A stretch of DNA of 10,536 nt from Synura sp. LO234KE (Eukaryota > Sar > Synurophyceae > Synurales > Mallomonadaceae). The DNA is taken from contig VKHC01000621.1 of NCBI GenBank assembly GCA_015143735.1, positions 1-10,536 on the forward strand, written 5' to 3'. Within the stretch, counting starts at the first letter, position 1. Each line of letters opens with the position of its first letter. The position numbers and the translations under genes are program-made. Below are positions 10,301-10,536 of this stretch, piece after piece. The notes under the pieces are model-generated. The model was not told where the DNA came from, did not search any database, and saw only the letters and a program-made list of their open reading frames with translations.

Positions 10301-10536
10301 TCTATTGATATTGCACTTATTACTCCCATCCAAGTAGGATTGGTTAGTTGCGCGTCAACAAAGAAACGACAAGGCTTCCACGGTATAGAATCCGTCAGGT
10401 GAGCTCTCCAAATATATAACTTGCAACAAATGGACTTCGTTAGAGAGATGTACTGGCTAGCTATATCTTCGTCCACGGCGATTACTGTGTACCAATATTC
10501 TCACCCACCGCCTCTCACCTTATCTTGTATGTCCAC
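1265..10536 (-). CDS. Multi-exon ankyrin-repeat protein gene, internal part only (24 exons seen, both ends missing)
   Basis: This is the spliced coding region formed by exons L24 to L1, read right to left. Joined in phase 0, they give 6 residues plus 23 uninterrupted 33-residue ANK repeats. The per-repeat consensus begins DGRTALMEACARGH and ends ANVDIQDK. It keeps the family's T4, L6, A9, G13-H14, V17-V18, L21 and N27-V28-D29 pattern, with TALM replacing the classical TPLH. ANK repeats stack as helix-turn-helix units and normally bind other proteins; the partner here cannot be read from the sequence. I see no start codon context, signal peptide, membrane segment, non-ANK domain or terminal exon, so the protein probably extends beyond the window. 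Every exon has GT and AG borders and none holds a stop. A pseudogene cluster is possible but unlikely, because the frame is kept in all 23 exons while the introns carry many indels. The window has no transcript evidence. Confidence 0.85.
1662..1760 (-). CDS. Ankyrin-repeat exon L2
   Basis: Full repeat with Thr5, Phe6, Trp8, Ser11, Ser23, Ile27, Ala32 and Gln33. The exon ends GCTCAG before the donor GTAAGAGG, where most end GATAAG. Only L5 shares this end. Its left-hand intron has the third M1 type (ATGATCTCCATGTGG), also found before L5. Confidence 0.87.
2075..2173 (-). CDS. Ankyrin-repeat exon L3
   Basis: Full repeat with Glu1, Glu3, Ile7, Trp8 and Leu23. Two extra acidic residues at the repeat start (EGE) make its first turn clearly different in charge from the usual DGR. 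The donor is GTAAGAGG and the acceptor ends TTTAATTGTAAG. Confidence 0.87.
2429..2527 (-). CDS. Ankyrin-repeat exon L4
   Basis: Full repeat with Asn1, Leu3, Gly11 and Ala32. It shares Ala32, the CTTAGCTTG exon end and the short M1 intron type with L21. The donor is GTAAGAGG. Read-through would add about 35 residues before a stop. Confidence 0.87.
2816..2914 (-). CDS. Ankyrin-repeat exon L5
   Basis: Full repeat with Ser10, Gly12, Ser23, Ile27, Ala32 and Gln33. The second half is identical in residues to L2, as is most of the flanking intron, but the first half differs (Glu8 and Ser10 against Trp8 and Cys10). The donor reads GTAAATAG because ten intron bases just beyond +4, present at L2, are missing. 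The acceptor ends ATTCCAAG, as at L14. Confidence 0.84.
3226..3324 (-). CDS. Ankyrin-repeat exon L6
   Basis: Full repeat with Leu3, Trp8, Gly11, Gly12 and Asp14. The G13-H14 pair, which makes a structural hydrogen-bond network in ANK repeats, becomes Gly-Asp here through a single-base change. The donor is GTAAGAGG and the M1 start is altered (CGTTTGGTGTTCATG). Confidence 0.86.
3642..3740 (-). CDS. Ankyrin-repeat exon L7
   Basis: Full repeat, one of the most divergent with L16: Leu8, Ser9, Arg15, Ala18, Lys19, Met20, Lys23, Ser24, Glu25, Asn29, Leu30 and Arg31. The acceptor also differs (TTCCTTGTCGGTAAG). The donor is GTGAGAGG. The stop that ends read-through early in many introns is TGG here, so the frame stays open for 89 codons into the intron, to a stop at 3372-3374. 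Confidence 0.85.
3990..4088 (-). CDS. Ankyrin-repeat exon L8
   Basis: Full repeat with Ile7, Gly8, Val9, Gly11, Ser12, Tyr14 and Ile17. The conserved His14 is Tyr here, as in L16. The donor is GTAAGAGG. The M1 module that follows is shortened, and the TTAA branch-point candidate reads TTGAT. Confidence 0.85.
4319..4417 (-). CDS. Ankyrin-repeat exon L9
   Basis: Full repeat with Asn1, Leu3, Ile6, Val7, Gly8, Gly12, Lys19, Asn29, Leu30 and Gly32. The end NVNLQGK is closer to a classical ANK end than the usual NVDIQDK. The donor GTACGAGA is shared with L22. The intron after it is the shortest, at 230 nt: near 4181 modules M3 and part of M2 and M4 are gone, with AAGCG joined to GTATAGAATCC. Confidence 0.85.
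4651..4690 (-). pseudogene. Exon-end remnant with a duplicated donor
   Basis: Plus-strand 4681-4689 (CTTATCTTG) preceded by CGCCTCTCAC matches the last nine coding bases of an ANK exon together with its donor: CAAGATAAG then GTGAGAGG on the minus strand. The rest of the exon is absent and the sequence switches to module M1 (GTCCACGGC). The same block recurs 59 bp to the right as the real end of L10, so this is a short tandem duplication inside the intron. Confidence 0.7.
4740..4838 (-). CDS. Ankyrin-repeat exon L10
   Basis: Full repeat with Ile1, Phe3, Val7, Trp8, Gly12 and Asn33. The first Asp, which normally caps the turn, is replaced by Ile. The last codon is AAT instead of AAG, so the exon end before GTAAGTGG is AAT, not the usual AAG. 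The donor +1 to +6 (GTAAGT) is the strongest in the array. A second donor-like copy lies 59 nt downstream at 4680/4681. Confidence 0.83.
5134..5232 (-). CDS. Ankyrin-repeat exon L11
   Basis: Full but divergent repeat with Lys8, Ile11, Gly12, Lys16, Asp19, Met20, Gly23, Asn25 and Arg31. It is the nearest relative of L16. It adds positive charge at positions 8 and 16. The donor is GTAAGAGA. The intron on its left in transcription order lacks part of M2 (CCACGGTATA missing before GAATCC at about 5000). Confidence 0.85.
5547..5645 (-). CDS. Ankyrin-repeat exon L12
   Basis: Full repeat with Phe6, Ala8, Ser10 and Lys12. The intron on its left in the window (5233-5546) is a close match to the flank at 1043-1264 next to the satellite. 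The shared marks include TTATTACTCCGATCC, GTTGGGCGTCAACATAG and the GATTTACTGG form of M1. The edge unit and this one therefore share recent ancestry. Confidence 0.88.
5963..6061 (-). CDS. Ankyrin-repeat exon L13
   Basis: Full repeat with Asn1, Leu3, Lys12, Lys19 and Asp27. The first codon is AAT instead of GAT, as in L4, L9 and L19. Positions 12, 19 and 27 match L1. The donor is GTGAGAGG and an in-frame TAA follows soon after, so intron retention would end the protein here. Confidence 0.88.
6376..6474 (-). CDS. Ankyrin-repeat exon L14
   Basis: Full repeat with Ser4, Trp8, Gly11, Gly12 and Leu18. Its acceptor ends TTTATTCCAAG, a variant found elsewhere only at L5. The exon itself resembles L6 (Trp8, Gly11, Gly12, and the TGC codon for Cys10), so exon and acceptor appear to have different nearest relatives. 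Confidence 0.87.
6784..6882 (-). CDS. Ankyrin-repeat exon L15
   Basis: Full repeat with Phe6, Val8 and Gly16. Gly at position 16 replaces the otherwise common Glu in the second helix. The donor is GTGAGAGG and is followed by an altered M1 start (GTGTTGATGGG). In the next intron, M2 lacks about nine bases of the TCCGTCAG stretch near 6659. Confidence 0.87.
6883..7336 (-). other. Longest intron (454 nt), holding an extra exon-less intron copy
   Basis: Modules M4, M3 and M2 occur twice here: once at about 6955-7100 and again at about 7118-7230. No second exon or acceptor lies between them. The second set starts at TTAGTGTTGAGA (7108-7119), which is not array sequence but matches the satellite junction at 1016-1027. 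The second M2 has lost CGGTATAG (at about 7206). This looks like a unit whose exon, acceptor and M1 module were deleted, or a partial insertion. Confidence 0.75.
7337..7435 (-). CDS. Ankyrin-repeat exon L16, with a locally shifted segment
   Basis: Full-length and open, but one of the most divergent repeats: Gly8, Gly12, Tyr14, Glu15, Asp16, Met20, Tyr22, Trp23, Val24, Asn25, Val30 and Arg31. Compared with its closest relative L11 (TGCCCCAATAAGCAT on the plus strand), it reads TACCCAATAAAGCAT. That is one C lost and one A gained within about ten bases, so codons 22-24 are read in another frame and then restored. The result is Tyr-Trp-Val in place of Ile-Gly-Ala. The last repeat residues and both splice borders are normal. 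Confidence 0.82.
7732..7830 (-). CDS. Ankyrin-repeat exon L17
   Basis: Full repeat with Phe6, Met15, Met17, Asp19 and Glu25. The donor is GTGATAGG, which loses the usual G at +5, so this may be one of the weaker donors. The acceptor tract is also altered (TTGTCCTTACTTTAATTG before TAAG), and the usual TTAA branch-point candidate is missing. Splicing efficiency could differ here; that is inference. Confidence 0.84.
8104..8202 (-). CDS. Ankyrin-repeat exon L18
   Basis: Full repeat with Glu2, Gly8, Ser10, Lys12 and Asn25. It shares Glu2 and the donor GTGAGAGA with L19. The intron after it in the transcript (left side) lacks most of module M2: at about 7995-8003 the sequence jumps from the AATTAATCA stretch to TACAACTTGC, which gives a 273-nt intron. 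Confidence 0.86.
8511..8609 (-). CDS. Ankyrin-repeat exon L19
   Basis: Full repeat with Asn1, Glu2, Phe6, Gly8, Thr12, Met17, Leu22 and Glu25. The first-turn Gly2 is replaced by Glu, as in L18, so this pair probably arose by local duplication. Gly at position 2 is usual in ANK repeats for the tight turn, so stability may be a little lower. The donor is GTGAGAGA. Confidence 0.85.
8934..9032 (-). CDS. Ankyrin-repeat exon L20
   Basis: Full repeat close to consensus, with Met17 and Asp19. Its donor is GTGAGAGG and its acceptor ends TTTAATTGTAAG. Met17 and Asp19 occur together also in L17 and L23, which suggests a sub-lineage in the right third of the array. Confidence 0.88.
9285..9383 (-). CDS. 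Ankyrin-repeat exon L21
   Basis: Full repeat with Asp3, Phe6, Arg15 and Ala32. Ala32 and the short M1 intron that follows transcriptionally (CGCTTCTAATGAACTCC type, at about 9249-9270) are shared with exon L4, 6.9 kb away. This marks exchange or common descent of those units. The donor is GTAAGAGG. If the following intron were retained, the frame would stay open for a few dozen codons before a stop. Confidence 0.87.
9698..9796 (-). CDS. Ankyrin-repeat exon L22
   Basis: Full repeat with Ser9, Ser10, Gly12, Leu17, Asn23, Tyr24 and Val30. The pair 23-24 (Asn-Tyr for Ala-Ala) is a marked change at the end of the second helix. The donor is GTACGAGA, shared only with L9. The acceptor side lost several bases (TTCATTGTAAG instead of TTCTTTGATTGTAAG), which shortens the pyrimidine tract, but AG and frame are intact. 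Confidence 0.85.
10106..10204 (-). CDS. Ankyrin-repeat exon L23
   Basis: One full 33-residue repeat between the acceptor TTGCAAG and the donor GTGAGAGG. It differs from the consensus only at positions 17 (Met), 19 (Asp) and 27 (Asp). It is nearly the same as exon L20, including the unusual AAC codon for Val, so L20 and L23 are recent copies about 1.17 kb apart. It is one of the most consensus-like repeats. Confidence 0.88.
10205..10250 (-). other. Representative 3' splice site: branch-point candidate, pyrimidine tract and AG
   Basis: Read on the minus strand, the acceptor of exon L23 has AGTTAAAAT, then a T-rich stretch including CTCTTTGATTGCAAG, then the exon codon GAT. In most units the equivalent is AGTTAATATATTTTCC followed by GTTCTTTGATTGTAAG. 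The TTAA motif about 25-30 nt before AG is the best branch-point candidate. It is changed before L8 (TTGAT), L15, L16 and L17. L5 and L14 share a different acceptor ending ATTCCAAG. The branch-point role is inferred. Confidence 0.55.
10519..10536 (-). CDS. Ankyrin-repeat exon L24 (partial, last 18 nt)
   Basis: The window ends inside this exon. The visible six codons are the invariant repeat end VDIQDK, followed on the minus strand by the donor GTGAGAGG at 10518 and below. It is the most N-terminal repeat seen. The rest lies beyond the right edge, which shows that the array continues there. Confidence 0.8.

Larger units (their letters stand above)
1028..10536 (-). repeat. Tandem array of exon-plus-intron units
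   Basis: Exon-to-exon spacings from left to right are 397, 413, 354, 387, 410, 416, 348, 329, 421, 394, 413, 416, 413, 408, 553, 395, 372, 407, 423, 351, 413, 408 and 413 bp. Introns are therefore 230 to 454 nt and hold no other gene that I can support. Each intron shares five modules, shown for the intron at 10205-10518. M5 is the acceptor region (10205-10250). M4 holds GTCGATACGAAGGAAGCG (10281-10323). M3 holds GTAGGATTGGTTAGTTGCGC (10326-10360). M2 holds CCACGGTATAGAATCCGTCA (10376-10410). M1 holds GTACTGGCTGGCTATATC (10420-10509) and ends at the donor. M1 has three main versions: a long common form, a short form before L4 and L21, and a third before L2 and L5. Confidence 0.95.

Noticed and set aside
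1265-10536. Bacterial, endosymbiont or poxvirus ankyrin gene
   Set aside because: Those are intronless. Here every repeat is split by an intron with GT and AG borders.
1028-10536. Transposable element origin of the unit
   Set aside because: I see no terminal inverted repeats, target-site duplications, poly-A tail or transposase or reverse-transcriptase motifs, and units sit head to tail in one orientation.

Overview
The window is eukaryotic, probably animal, and AT-rich. The only coding signal is on the minus strand: a long run of very short, regularly spaced exons with canonical GT/AG borders. Each complete exon encodes exactly one 33-residue ankyrin (ANK) repeat. I see no bacterial operon structure, rRNA or tRNA, no transposase or reverse transcriptase, and no gene start or end. 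The species cannot be named from this sequence. The TALM-type ANK consensus (Met where classical repeats have TPLH) reminds me of large ANK families of sponges and cnidarians, but that is only an impression.

Layout. (1) Positions 1 to about 1026 are a 74-bp tandem satellite with 13 whole units. Within it, 158-527 and 528-897 are two copies of a 370-bp, five-unit higher-order repeat. (2) Positions 1028-1264 are intron-like sequence of the array family that abuts the satellite. (3) Positions 1265-10536 are a tandem array of about 330-550 bp units (most often 408-416 bp), each holding one 99-nt ANK exon and one intron. There are 23 complete exons plus the last 18 nt of another, numbered L1 to L24 from left to right. 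Transcription runs right to left, so L24 is the most N-terminal and L1 the most C-terminal.

All 23 complete exons are exactly 99 nt, phase 0 at both ends, flanked by GT and AG, and free of stops and frameshifts. The introns range from 230 to 454 nt and carry many deletions and duplications. Selection therefore appears to have kept a 759-residue ANK solenoid open while units were copied, lost and exchanged around it. Residue differences between exons gather at positions 3, 8, 11, 12, 19, 23 and 25. Several of these are groove-facing positions in ANK repeats, which suggests diversified binding surfaces.

The intron sequences are also strongly alike between units. They share a five-module layout and fall into a few subtypes that recur at distant places, as expected from unequal crossing-over or gene conversion. 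The points most worth following are the one-exon-one-repeat architecture with interchangeable phase-0 exons, the groove-position variation, the satellite-to-array junction with a possible footprint inside the array, and several small rearrangements that touch splice sites.
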